From the NCBI GenBank assembly GCA_036250225.1, contig JAPZLL010000005.1:248001-312000 (forward strand): a stretch of DNA of 64,000 nt, read 5' to 3'. Source of the stretch: Cercophora sp. LCS_1. Taxonomy: Eukaryota > Ascomycota > Sordariomycetes > Sordariales > Lasiosphaeriaceae. This document shows, piece by piece, positions 36,456 to 46,484 of this stretch; the stretch's first letter is position 1; every line of letters starts with the position of its first letter. A program made the translations under genes and the position numbers. Below the pieces are notes generated by a model. The model was given only the letters and a program-made list of their open reading frames with translations. It made no database searches and was not told the origin of the DNA.

Positions 36456-39352
36456 CACTCAGTTCCGCTGTGAGCTGGCCTCCCGATAAACCTTGGGTTG
36501 GTGAGGACACGACCAAGGGCAAGGCGAGCACCTCAGCTCGGGACGGAACGCTTTTCTGGGATCGTTTGCCGAGACCGTACAAAACAAGAAAGCCAATTGC
36601 GCGGAGCAAGATGCGGCTAAATAGGTAATCGAGCAGCTAAGCAAAATGAGGGGAGTTCGCAGTTGAAACGTTTGGAATTTGAGAGAGTTAGAACTGGGAA
36701 CTGGGGCGGAACTTGAAGAAGTGACCCATTGGTGTCATTGTGGAGTGATAAGAAGTATGGTCGTTGCTGAGGCCCTGGCTGCGCCTTCTTACCCGCATCG
36801 ACTGCAGCGCCAAGACTCTCGCTCCCCTGCCTTCGAAACCAACCGAAAAAGCATGTGGCACCGCGCGGGCGACGACCGATTGCAGTGGGGGGGTGGCCGC
36901 TCCCGGGACAAACCTGGCTGAAGATGCACGCCAGCGTTCCACCCAGTCTAGACCACCTTTGTTCTCGGTTCAACGCCTGACCCCACTCCCGAAGCTTGGC
37001 TCAGGTTGCCTCGACACTTTCCCGCTCAACCATCCATCTAGCTTCTCTGCTTGCCTGTCTAGGGCTGTCGAGATATCTGACGCCGTTTGCGAAACCGACC
37101 TACAACGACACCCTCTCGCTGTAACGCCTGGTCGAGCCGCAATCTCGTCCCGCCCCTCCCACACCAACTTAGCGCGTAGTAGTTCGCCAAAAGAGGGTTG
37201 CATGGTGTGACTGATGGCGCGAAATATTTGTGTTGCCACTGCATCTGTGCCTATGACCGGAAAGATTTGCAGACTTTTGCAGTTGCGCGTTTTGCAAAGC
37301 TGTTGACAGGCATTGCGCATGGGCGACCGACCCGGCAGATTTTCTTCAACCTATCAGCTATAGCTTTCGCGACGCATTGGTGTCAGCTACGTTCAACAGA
37401 TGTGCCTGCTGCAATCATCGCGTTTGCCAACCCTGCGCCGGGCTTGAGTCGAGTGTTTCAGCGGATAAGACAGCAATGCTCTTCCTGGAGTCTATAGTCA
37501 CTTCATCGTTATCTCAGCTTTGCTGACTGACTGATAGCGCTAGGGGTCTTGGACCTGTGCGCATCCCGCGCCGTGCCACCGAATGGCCACGAGCTGCTGA
37601 CTATGTTTGAGCGGTTGACAGAGGGGGCTGTCGTCACCTCGTCAGTGGGTGGAAGAGGTGCCCCGGAGCTGGGTTAAAGTATCGGATACAAACGACAAAT
37701 GGAAAGCGTAATTGCGACCGTTTTCAAACCACACGGCAATCAGAAGATGCTCACGCAAGAATGGACCCTGAGAGCTTGGTTCTGCTCCATTCGCATGCAT
37801 CCCGTCCTGCGTACATCGGCCTGCATGAGGCGGCTCGGCGAGTCATCGCGCTCTCCGATTCGGGGGGAAGGCTGCCGACATTCTCATCGCTCGTCTACAT
37901 CGGCATCCCCAGCCCCTCTAACACTCTTATCGGTCTTCGCTATGTTATTGCAGCGAGGCGAGCTCGGATAACACCCTCGATGCAGCCCGAGTGGTCCTGA
38001 TACTCTTGATATGCACACATACCAAGTTTGTGCCTGTTGAGAAACGCCGAACCAGAGTAGGTAGGTAGCTAAGACATGGCGAAATCTTTGCTCGTTCCTG
38101 GGCGCCAAGATAATCAGCTAGTCAACGTGGAGTCTCCATTAATTTGCACTGGTGGACGGGTCTGCTTTGAAGCTTGATGGTTTCAACTGCCGTGGTTCCC
38201 GTCATCATCAAGTGTCGACAGGGTTCGGAAGACAGCCTAGCACTTGTGAGGTACCCGACCAGTAGCCACCAACGCCTGAGCGTTCTCTGAATGTCGGTGG
38301 TGTATCCGATGTGTTCCCGATGTTGGGGAACAACAGGGGGCAGGAAGGAACCAAGTTCCTCACAAAAACATAAACTTAGAAATTCAGCAGGGGTCCTTCT
38401 CGACTAGAACAGGTCACTTCCATTCAAGCCGTTGGACAATGTTTAATGACCTCGAAAACATAGTGGCCTTGGGGCACCTTGCTTACGCCTCTTGGGGGTA
38501 ACTGTGCCGGTTGAGACCATTCTGGGTGGCTGGAATGGGTCCTACTCTAACGTGGAGTTCTGTCAACACTTGGGCCCTGGTCTAGAACCAACACCACTCA
38601 GCAAGTGGGATCGGCCAACACATGAGAATAGCCGCTAGTCACTTTCCATTGAAGCAACAAGTTTTGTGCGACTGGCTGGTGAATGCCTTGCCTTGCATGC
38701 ATGAAAATCTCTTCAGTCCTCGTGAAGTGAAGTGCGGCCGCAGCTACTCGATCCGCGGGAGATCCTCGGTCTCCGTTCCCACTTAGCCAGGGCCCGTGGT
38801 CATTAGGTCGTGCGCAACACGGCCGACCATGCATTTGTGACCCCCACTGTGGATGATGAGTCCGTACTTCCGCTTCCCTGCGGCAGCGGCCTGACGAGAG
38901 GACATGAGGTGGTTGTCAGGTCGTCAAAGCTTTTCTCCGCTCTTCCAAAAAAAAAAGGATCCATCATGGAAGAATGTTGGGAGACAAGTGCGTCGGAACT
39001 TCCCTTTGGGGTCTAACTTATCTTTACTCATTGTTTGTCAGCGGGAGACTAAACGTTGCGGAGGTGGACATGATTTGGGTCAGTGCTGTAGCTAGAGAAG
39101 AAGAGCAGGCCTCTTGGGTGACACTCCACCCTGGTTTACAAGAGGGGAGGTAACCGGAATGCGAGGGATGGTCCGTACTCTCCTTCCCCAGACTTTCTCT
39201 GTTCTGGCTATTTGGCTATCGAAGTACTGGGAAGACGTTCACAGACAGCTCCATGGAATGGATTAGAGGAGAGCGCTTGTTGAGGAGACAAGCTAGGTTT
39301 GAGGTTGTTTCAACACTCAACGCCGCGAGGATTTCCTGGCGTGTCTTGTATG

Positions 39353-39379
39353 GTGGGGTTTGCAGCGGGGCAAACCCAC
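39353..39379. repeat. Imperfect inverted repeat
   Basis: GTGGGGTTTGC on the left and GCAAACCCAC on the right are complementary except for one extra G, with a 6-nt spacer, so the RNA or single strand could fold as a hairpin. It lies just before the longer inverted-repeat pair. Confidence 0.6.
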
Positions 39380-39383
39380 TGAT

Positions 39384-39549
39384 GGTTTGAAATTCAGATT
39401 TCAAACTGTGCATTGGGGTGAGCCGGTTGCCGGATTGGGACGAGAGATAATGTCGACTTCTGATTGGTCAGAGGGGAGGGGTGGGGGACAGGGTAGGGGT
39501 GGGTTAAGAATTTACGGTATTGTGTATTGTAGGACCTGAATTTCAAACC
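39384..39549. repeat. 14-bp terminal-type inverted repeats flanking 138 bp
   Basis: GGTTTGAAATTCAG at 39384-39397 and its exact complement CTGAATTTCAAACC at 39536-39549 bound a 166-bp block. The left copy also forms a perfect 9-bp hairpin on its own (GTTTGAAAT, loop TCAG, ATTTCAAAC, 39385-39406). The block has no coding capacity and contains a G-rich segment. The size and structure would fit a small non-autonomous (MITE-like) element, but I find no clear target-site duplication. Confidence 0.45.
39473..39503 (+). other. G-run cluster, potential G-quadruplex
   Basis: Six runs of three or more G occur in 31 nt with spacers of one to three bases, which satisfies the usual G3+N1-7 quadruplex rule. 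It sits inside the inverted-repeat block, about 270 bp upstream of MPP10 on the coding strand. Confidence 0.6.
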
Positions 39550-39561
39550 CACCCGACGCCT

Positions 39562-39576
39562 CACGCCGAAGGCGTG
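39562..39576. repeat. Short perfect hairpin
   Basis: CACGCC, loop GAA, GGCGTG: a 6-bp perfect stem just right of the inverted-repeat block. It has no T-tract and is not near a gene end, so it is not proposed as a terminator. Confidence 0.5.
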
Positions 39577-39772
39577 GGCTCCTCAGTCCACAGCCTCACT
39601 AGCGGGGGAAGCCGTTCTGATTGGCTGTAAGGCACAGCTCTTGGCGGTGCAGCCCAGCGTCCAAAATTTCTTCTGCTTGTGGCTCGGCAGAAAACTTAGT
39701 AAACTCTAGAGTTTCTCGGTTGTTGTAGACGGCATCACAGTTTTGGCTCTGCCTCTTGAGCGCAGCCCGCCA

Positions 39773-42037
39773 ATGATGGAAGGGAACGGTAGCACAACTT
39801 CTTCCCTCACATCCACCTCCCACACGCTCACCCACGCTCCTAGCATGGCTGCGCTCTCCAGCGTTGCGGGGCCCGAAGACGGTTCTGCCGTCGCGGTTTT
39901 TCTCGATTCGACATACCCCTCAAATCGCCATGTTTTCCTACAACCGCCGCCCCTACTTCCGATCGGTTCGCTGCAACTTGCAAAGCAGACGCTCGATGGC
40001 TTGGCTGGCCAAATTGTGGATCAACAGCAGCAAAGGCTGCGTGATGTTGGCAAGAAGCGAAAGAGGGAAACAGCGCAGGACAAGAGCGCCGTCCTGAAGC
40101 TGAGAAAGCTCCATATTGACGGGTTTGAAACTGGCCAGGTCTGGCAGCAAGCTAAGAAGATCATCGTCAGTGCCCTCGGGGAGTCAACCCTGCTGTTACA
40201 AGAGCTCGAGGAGAACCAAGAGGTGGAGCAAGATAAAGGTGACGGCTCCCAGCACGGGAAGGTTCTTGAGTTTGGGAAGGACGGATTTGAGCTTGGCTCC
40301 GATGATGACGACTCTGCTAGTGCGTCCTCGCACTCCGGGGGTGAAGGGGATAGCGAAGATTTTGAGGACGAGGATTCGGATTTAAGTGACGAAGAGGATG
40401 AGGAGGCTCTCGGCGACGAAGGCGGAGAACCAGAATTGGAGGAAGAAGGGGATGGTGTCGAGGAGCACGACGAAGAGGAAGATGGAGATGGAGATGCGGA
40501 CGAGGAGGAGGACGAGGAATACGAGGAGGACCCCAATGGTCTCAACGATGGCTTCTTCTCGCTGGAAGCGTTCAACAAACAGTCACAGTACTTTGAGGAT
40601 CAAGATGCGCGGGCGGACCCTAACACCGATCAATTTAGCGACGAGGAGTCGGTTAACTGGCATGCCGATCCCTTCTCGCTCTCCGCGAAGGGCAAAGGTG
40701 CACCCCTTGAGGCCGATGAAGAAGATGACGAGTCGGATATTGACATGGACGATGCCGATGATGAACCGGCGGCCACCCAACTTGACAAGGATGACGCTTT
40801 TGGTTCCGACGATGCCGATGAAGGAGGGCTGGAAGATGATATCGGGGACTTGGATATGGACTTGACGGCAAACGACATTTTCTACAAAGACTTTTTTGCC
40901 CCGCCACCAAAGAAGAGAAAGCCTGGCAGCTACAAGAAGAAGGACCGGATTGTGGAGCGACCCCCACAGCCTGATGAGGCTGACGTCGAAAGAGCGCAAA
41001 ACGATGTTCGTCGCGACCTTTTTGACGATCTCTCTGAGCGGTCCGATTCCGAGGACGCTTTGTCTGATGTGTCTGCTGGCAATCCGAAGTCTCGCCGATC
41101 AGCACATGAGCGGAGACAGGCAAAGGTAGCAGAGGAAATCCGGAAGCTCGAGGCCGAGCTGGTGGCCAAACGGGCGTGGACTCTCTCTGGTGAAGCAGCA
41201 GCGGCGGACCGACCCAAGAACTCACTGTTAGAGGAGGATCTTGAGTTTGAACATATCGGCAAACCGGTGCCCATCATCACAGAAGAAGTGTCTGAGTCCA
41301 TTGAGGCTCTGATCAAGCGTCGCATTCTTGCTCAAGAGTTTGATGAGGTTCTTCGGAGACGCCCTGACACGCTCTTGAACCCGAACGGGGCTCGTCGCGG
41401 CCTGGTCGATGTTCCGGACACAAAGGGCAAGCAAAGCTTGGCAGAGGTTTATGAGGAGGAGCACGTCAAAAAGTCCGATCCGGATGCGTATGTCAGCCAA
41501 GCCGATGATAAACTTCGGCGCGACGAGGAGGAAATCAAGCAGATGTGGAAAGACATCAGCGCGAAGCTTGATGCTCTCAGCAGTTGGCACTACAAGCCCA
41601 AACCGGCGGCCCCAACGCTTACCATTGTTTCGGATGTCGCCACGGTTGCCATGGAGGACGCTCAGCCAGCCACAGCCCAGGGCGTTGCTGGCGGGGAGAG
41701 TATGATTGCGCCCCAGGAAGTGTATGCTCCAGGCAAGGGGTCGGCCGAACAGGGCGAGGTGGTCGCGAAGAGCGGTCTGCCAGTGGCCCGCCAAGAAATG
41801 AGCCGCGAAGAGAAGTTGCGGAGACGTCGCCGTGAAAAAGAGCGTATCCGCAAGGCAGGTGGCCTTGACGCCACGAAGGGCTTGAGCAAAAAGGCAAAGG
41901 CTCAACAAGAGACCGTGACTGAGCTCAAGAAGGGCGGAGTCAAGGTGATCAATCGCAAGGGCGAGGTGATGGGCCTTGATGGTAAGAAGGCGACGGGGTC
42001 AAAGACAGCCTTCACCAGTGGAGGGCTGAAGTTGTGA
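39773..42037 (+). CDS. MPP10: U3 snoRNP protein MPP10
   Basis: Component of the Mpp10-Imp3-Imp4 module of the small-subunit processome, needed for 18S rRNA processing in the nucleolus. Intronless, 754 residues. Long acidic tracts (about 170-255 and 315-370) and basic stretches give the expected charge pattern. Conserved blocks are LNDGFFSLEAFNKQSQYFED, ANDIFYKDFFAPPPKKRKP, FEHIGKPVPIITEEVSESIE followed by LIKRRILAQEFDEVLRR, and KGKQSLAEVYEEEH, then DDKLRRDEEEIKQMWKDIS. SREEKLRRRRREKERIRKAG is the C-terminal basic motif. The start is the first of two adjacent in-frame ATGs; the frame is open a little further upstream only from a non-ATG codon. Confidence 0.95.
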   Translation: MMEGNGSTTSSLTSTSHTLTHAPSMAALSSVAGPEDGSAVAVFLDSTYPSNRHVFLQPPPLLPIGSLQLAKQTLDGLAGQIVDQQQQRLRDVGKKRKRETAQDKSAVLKLRKLHIDGFETGQVWQQAKKIIVSALGESTLLLQELEENQEVEQDKGDGSQHGKVLEFGKDGFELGSDDDDSASASSHSGGEGDSEDFEDEDSDLSDEEDEEALGDEGGEPELEEEGDGVEEHDEEEDGDGDADEEEDEEYEEDPNGLNDGFFSLEAFNKQSQYFEDQDARADPNTDQFSDEESVNWHADPFSLSAKGKGAPLEADEEDDESDIDMDDADDEPAATQLDKDDAFGSDDADEGGLEDDIGDLDMDLTANDIFYKDFFAPPPKKRKPGSYKKKDRIVERPPQPDEADVERAQNDVRRDLFDDLSERSDSEDALSDVSAGNPKSRRSAHERRQAKVAEEIRKLEAELVAKRAWTLSGEAAAADRPKNSLLEEDLEFEHIGKPVPIITEEVSESIEALIKRRILAQEFDEVLRRRPDTLLNPNGARRGLVDVPDTKGKQSLAEVYEEEHVKKSDPDAYVSQADDKLRRDEEEIKQMWKDISAKLDALSSWHYKPKPAAPTLTIVSDVATVAMEDAQPATAQGVAGGESMIAPQEVYAPGKGSAEQGEVVAKSGLPVARQEMSREEKLRRRRREKERIRKAGGLDATKGLSKKAKAQQETVTELKKGGVKVINRKGEVMGLDGKKATGSKTAFTSGGLKL

Positions 42038-42565
42038 TGTAGATTGGGGTTACAGTTGAACCATGAAGTTGCTTTTATTCTTGCCAGCATTATTAGCATT
42101 GCAAGAGCGCTCCAAGTCCTCCAGCTTTTGAATATCCCGTGCGCAGGTCAAAATGTTTGGTAGTTCCCAGCATGGGATGATGCCCAATCTAAGATGCCGT
42201 ATGTATTCAAGGTGGTACAATTTCGCAATCCACGATCGGGACCTGGAATTTGGAGTGACTAGACTAGCACATGGGTGCTCCTGGACTGAGCTGTCTTCGT
42301 GACGTTTGGTTGTGAGATCACGGAAAAACCCCACCACACCGAGTGTGGGGCTCGGTACATGTGGCCAACCAATCACCTCACCGCTTTTTGTGCTGATGGG
42401 CTCTGGCGGCGAAAAGCGCTCGGCTCCCATATCAACGAAACATCGACATCGATTTCACAGCGGGAGGCGTTATTCAATTCGCGACCTCGCCCCCGCGCTA
42501 TAAACCTCCCAATTGGGACCTCTCCGCTCCTTTCGACCTTTTTCTCTACATACAAACCGGCAAAT
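42038..42565. other. Intergenic region, MPP10 3' / NDUFS7 5'
   Basis: 528 bp between two plus-strand genes; the C/T-rich last 100 bp look like the NDUFS7 leader. Nothing else was recognised. Confidence 0.5.
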
Positions 42566-43369
42566 ATGCTGTCTTCGGCGAGGACAGGAGCCTCGCTGGC
42601 TCTCCGAGGTGAGTCTCAGCTAGCTTTCCTATCCCTCGACGGGCTTGCGGGACGCTGACGATTGCAATTCAATTACAGCAAGGCCAACTGCCCAGCTCGT
42701 CCCATTCCGTGCCGCCGCTGCTGTATCGACCTCGGCTCGCAAAGACGCCTCTGGCGCGGTCCAGCCTCACGGTGGATACGGCGTCGCCAGGCGCGAGCGC
42801 AAGGAGGTTCCGCTTCCCAGCCAGGAGGGCACCAAGGGCCTCGTCCAATATGCCCTGTAGGCTCCCATTGATTATTGTACACCCCCGACTCTGGCCTCTA
42901 ACACGCGTGCCCTGATAGGACAACCCTCGATATCATCACAAACTGGGGTCGCCAGTCCTCCCTATGGCCCATGACCTTCGGTCTGGCCTGCTGCGCCGTC
43001 GAAATGATGCATCTTTCGACGCCCCGCTACGACCAAGATCGTCTTGGAATCATTTTCCGTGCCTCGCCTCGCCAGTCCGATGTCATGATTGTCGCTGGTA
43101 CGCTTACCAACAAAATGGCACCTGCGTTGCGCCAGGTCTACGATCAGATGCCCGAGCCCCGTTGGGTCATTAGCATGGGTTCGTGCGCCAACGGTGGCGG
43201 CTACTACCACTACAGCTACAGTGTCGTGCGCGGGTGTGACCGAATCGTCCCCGTCGATGTTTACGTTCCCGGCTGCCCGCCTACAAGCGAGGCGCTCATG
43301 TATGGCATCTTTCAGCTGCAGAGGAAGATGCGGAATACAAAGATTACAAGGATGTGGTACCGCAAGTAA
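42566..43369 (+). CDS. NDUFS7: Complex I subunit NDUFS7 (PSST, NuoB-type, 19.3 kDa)
   Basis: Carries iron-sulphur cluster N2, the last cluster before ubiquinone, in mitochondrial complex I. Exons 42566-42608, 42679-42856 and 42919-43369 give 223 residues. The first about 45 residues are an Arg/Ser/Ala-rich presequence, split by intron 1. The mature part has all four cluster ligands: LACCAVEMM (Cys 98 and 99), MGSCANGGG (Cys 163) and [10 protein letters not shown] (Cys 193). [21 protein letters not shown] and [15 protein letters not shown] are other family blocks. The small second intron restores QYAL-TTLD in phase 2. Convergent with gamma-tubulin. Confidence 0.97.
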
Positions 43370-43808
43370 ACGGGGGAAGCGGAAGGTGGTTAAGATTGAG
43401 CTTCGTCGAGGGTATTGAAAAAGCGGAGTGGAGAGAAATGTGGTGTCTCTTCGAGAGTCTGGTTTGGGTGTTTTCGCGGATATGTACATACAGTCTAGAT
43501 CCCGTGCGATAGAATACACGGGCTGTACAGCATCGCGGCTTGCGCTCTGGGATTCCTTGCACATGCTGTAGGTATGGTGCCGTTGCTCGACATCTTGGTA
43601 TTAGGGTCTCTGTCCGCCAAGGATCTCGGGGCTTTTGATGTTTATGCCTTTATTCCCTATATATCGAGTATCACCCAAATCGCTGGTTTTCCTCCATTCC
43701 CATAACGCCATGATCATGTCGCTAACGAAAACACGCCACTGCTCCTACCGAAAACCATGTACCCAACCGGCCGATGACCTGACAGCAAGCAAACCTAACG
43801 GACATCAT
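43370..43808. other. Convergent 3' region, NDUFS7 / gamma-tubulin
   Basis: 439 bp between convergent genes, presumably 3' untranslated regions. No other feature was recognised. Confidence 0.5.
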
Positions 43809-45503
43809 CTATGGCATCCTCTTGTCCGTCTCAGCAGAGTCGTTCTTGTCTCCAAAGTCAGGGTTCAAGTAATCCACGTTCTCGGCTGCCTCGTACTCGG
43901 CGATCAAGTCTGCCACAACCTCCTTTGCCTCGTCAAACTCGTTGAGGTTATCGGCAAACGGGGCCGTCTTCTTGTACCCCTCCAAAAATGCATTTCGTTT
44001 ACGCATTCCTTCGTACTGCCTGAAGATTCTCTTGAAGAGCTGCGTGTTGTGAGTTAGTGGGAGGACACCGTAGCAAGGGGTCTAGAGGCGGTACGAATGA
44101 CTTACAGTAGCAATGCTGGTGTGGTTTGCTAGCATCAAGCCACTGACGCGATGCGCCATGGGGATGTACGGGCTTCTCTTGGTGAGTGCCACCTGGATGC
44201 TTGCCGGACCCCAAGGGATGAAGGTTGCCAGCCGGCGCTCTCTGATGCGAAGCAAACTTTTATGAACGTCGGTAGGATCGACGTCGCCTTGAATGACGTT
44301 GAGAATTGAAATGTAGCAACTCTTTTTGCCTGGAACCGTCGAGACCATGCGGTTTTTCGGTTGGAGAAGGCGCCTCATGACATCAAGCACGGTGGTTTTG
44401 CGTACGGTTTTTGCCTGTTCGACCTGGTCTCCAGTGAAGGGTGTATAGGAGGTCATCAAGAAGTGGCACCGTGGCGTCGGAATGAGGGAGGCTAGAATGC
44501 TGACCAAGTCGTTATGCATATACCCAGGGTACCGGAGGGTGGTAGTGCTTGCGGACATGACCGTGGACACCAGCTGGTTGGTTTGATGGAATGAGGGTTC
44601 TTGGAGATGGAGTCTGTCTGCCGCAATGTGTGAGAGCGCCCCGTTATCCAGAACAACCACCGAGTCGGCGTTCTGTGTAAGTCTTCGCATAGACAACATG
44701 CTGTTGTACGGGTGGACCACGACGTCACCAGAGTTGGTCGTGTCAGGGAAGACCGAATATGTTTGTATGATCTTCTTGGGGAACCGATCGTTTAGCCTCT
44801 CGAGGAGGAAGGACCCCAGCCCCGACCCTGTACCTCCTGCAATTGAGTGCAGCATCATAAAACCCTGGAAATGGTCAGTTGCTTGTCCGGGTTACGGGGA
44901 GTTGGCGTTGACTGACTTCGAGGGAATCACTGCCGTCTGCCTCGCGGTCAATCATCTCCATAATCTCCTCATGGACCAGCTCTCCAGTTTGATACCCATC
45001 TCCCCAGTTATTTCCCGCTCCTACGCCATTCTTTCCAACGTAGAAGTTTTCAGGATTGTATATGTTCTTGTACGGCCCTGTTTGGATCCCGTTGATGACC
45101 TATCCAGCAATTAGTATATACCATGCGTGTCGGCGCGTAGCTGGACGTACTCGGGGCTCGAGATCGATCAGAATAGCTCGAGGAATGTAGCGTGTGTCGT
45201 CACTTTGATAGTAAAAGACATCTTTGCGGTCACCACCTTCGGTCGCGAAGTCCTCAAGGTTTCCGTCTTGACTAATGCCATGCTCCTGGCAAAGCTGCTG
45301 CCAAAACTGACTCCCAACTGCACGATGATGTTAGTTACTGGTCAAGTCCGGCCTCCATCGAGTTGGCAACCGGGATGTAGGAGGACGGGGATTGACTGAC
45401 TGCTGTTGCCGCACTGGCCGGCTTGGATTGTGATTATTTCTCTATTATTTGGTTAACGTAATCGCCTTCTGAGATATATGCGTTGTTAAATTTACCTAGG
45501 CAT
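43809..45503 (-). CDS. TUBG: Gamma-tubulin
   Basis: Microtubule-nucleating tubulin of the spindle pole body. Six exons: 45503-45496, 45441-45401, 45317-45151, 45099-44917, 44864-44106 and 44039-43809, 462 residues. The N-terminus [22 protein letters not shown] is rebuilt from the first three exons. The tubulin nucleotide-binding loop is [21 protein letters not shown] and [14 protein letters not shown] are gamma-type residues. The C-terminus ([23 protein letters not shown]) lacks the Glu-rich tail of alpha/beta tubulins. The first coding exon is only 8 nt (ATGCCTAG). Introns are 51-83 nt and all phases close. Several donors are GTCAGT rather than GTAAGT. Confidence 0.96.
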
Positions 45504-46484
45504 TGTGGCGGCATTTGCGACGACGGTGCAACGTCGTGATAATAAGCCCCGATTTCAGTTCCGTCCTCGACGCGTCAAATGCCGGTGGAGTTCGTGACGC
45601 GAATTGAGGACCCCGCCAAAAGCGGTTGTGGAGGGGTACCAATCGAAACTGCTTCGCACTGTCCCGGTGGTCGAACCTGCATCTCCACGCGGTAACATTA
45701 CCACTCCCGTATCGATACATGGCTTGTGCGTATCGGGCAATAGAGGATCTTAGTGCTAGAAAGTAATCTCCCTCCTCGAGCTTCAAGAACCGCCTGTGGA
45801 GAGTGTCGATATAAAAGACACGAATCTAAGTTTTCGGAACGGCGACTAAGGAGGCAAGGAGTGCATCTTGTTCCAATGGCTGCATGTAAAAGCTGGAATG
45901 GCCTTTCGTATCGAATGTTTCAAGTTCCCAAAATCTTGGAAAAAAGGCATGTTGGCCAGCAGTGGGGGCACGGCCTGGTGCTTGGGAGTAACATCGCACC
46001 CCTGTCACCCGACATGCTTGTAATATCAGTGCTGGGATTCAGCTTCAACCCTGTTTCGCACTGCACTCCATTCCAGGTCCGACTGGGACTTCTCCCAATC
46101 TGCAACAACCTGTGCTGAAAGAACTCTCCGGGCATAAACTCAATTTGAGTCCCCAGGAAGAGAAGGAGCTTGATTGACTTTGAATTGGACTTTTAGAACT
46201 CAGCCAGTCGCCAACTTTTTGGGTATCCCGACGCTTCAACCAGCAGTGACGCAGTGCCGGGTCTTGACAGGTTTCACGGCGCTGAGGCACACTGCTTACG
46301 CCTGACGACAGCGACCCCGACCGACATTGTTCTGTCTTGCCGCCTGTCTGCATAGCTTGTTGGCAACGCTCCCTTTGGGGCTGTCATTGGGTTCTGGCGG
46401 CCGACGCGGCATGTCATGTTACGAGGATCTCACACCAACCTGACCTCGGCATAGGCCGGACGGCGACCCTTCGTACCACTCGCC
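45504..46484. other. Divergent upstream region, gamma-tubulin / phospholipase D
   Basis: 981 bp containing both promoters. Around 45665-45745 the minus strand has a weak tRNA-like text (AGTGGTAATGTTACC then GGTTCGACC), but the T-stem does not pair and no acceptor stem is present, so no tRNA is called. Confidence 0.5.

Larger units (their letters stand above)
36456..39772. other. 3.3-kb gene-poor region upstream of MPP10
   Basis: This is the longest stretch without a recognised gene. Open frames such as 36764-37210 have no recognisable protein features and overlap open frames on the other strand. The right end (39350-39580) holds nested inverted repeats and a G-run cluster described separately. 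An AAAATTT element lies near 39663, about 105 bp before the MPP10 start. I saw no transposase, tRNA or 5S rRNA. Confidence 0.5.

Noticed and set aside
36764..37210. 148-codon frame in the gene-poor region
   Set aside because: Overlaps open frames on the other strand; no domain, and residue use looks random.
39562..39576. Hairpin as a transcription terminator
   Set aside because: Eukaryotic genome, no T-tract and no upstream gene end nearby.
40021..40578. Ser-rich minus-strand frame opposite MPP10
   Set aside because: It is the complement of the GAG/GAT-rich acidic tracts of MPP10.
45660..45745. tRNA-like text on the minus strand (GTGGTAATGTTACC ... GGTTCGACC)
   Set aside because: The T-stem halves do not pair, no seven-base acceptor stem can be formed, and the D-arm spacing is off. 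At best a relic.
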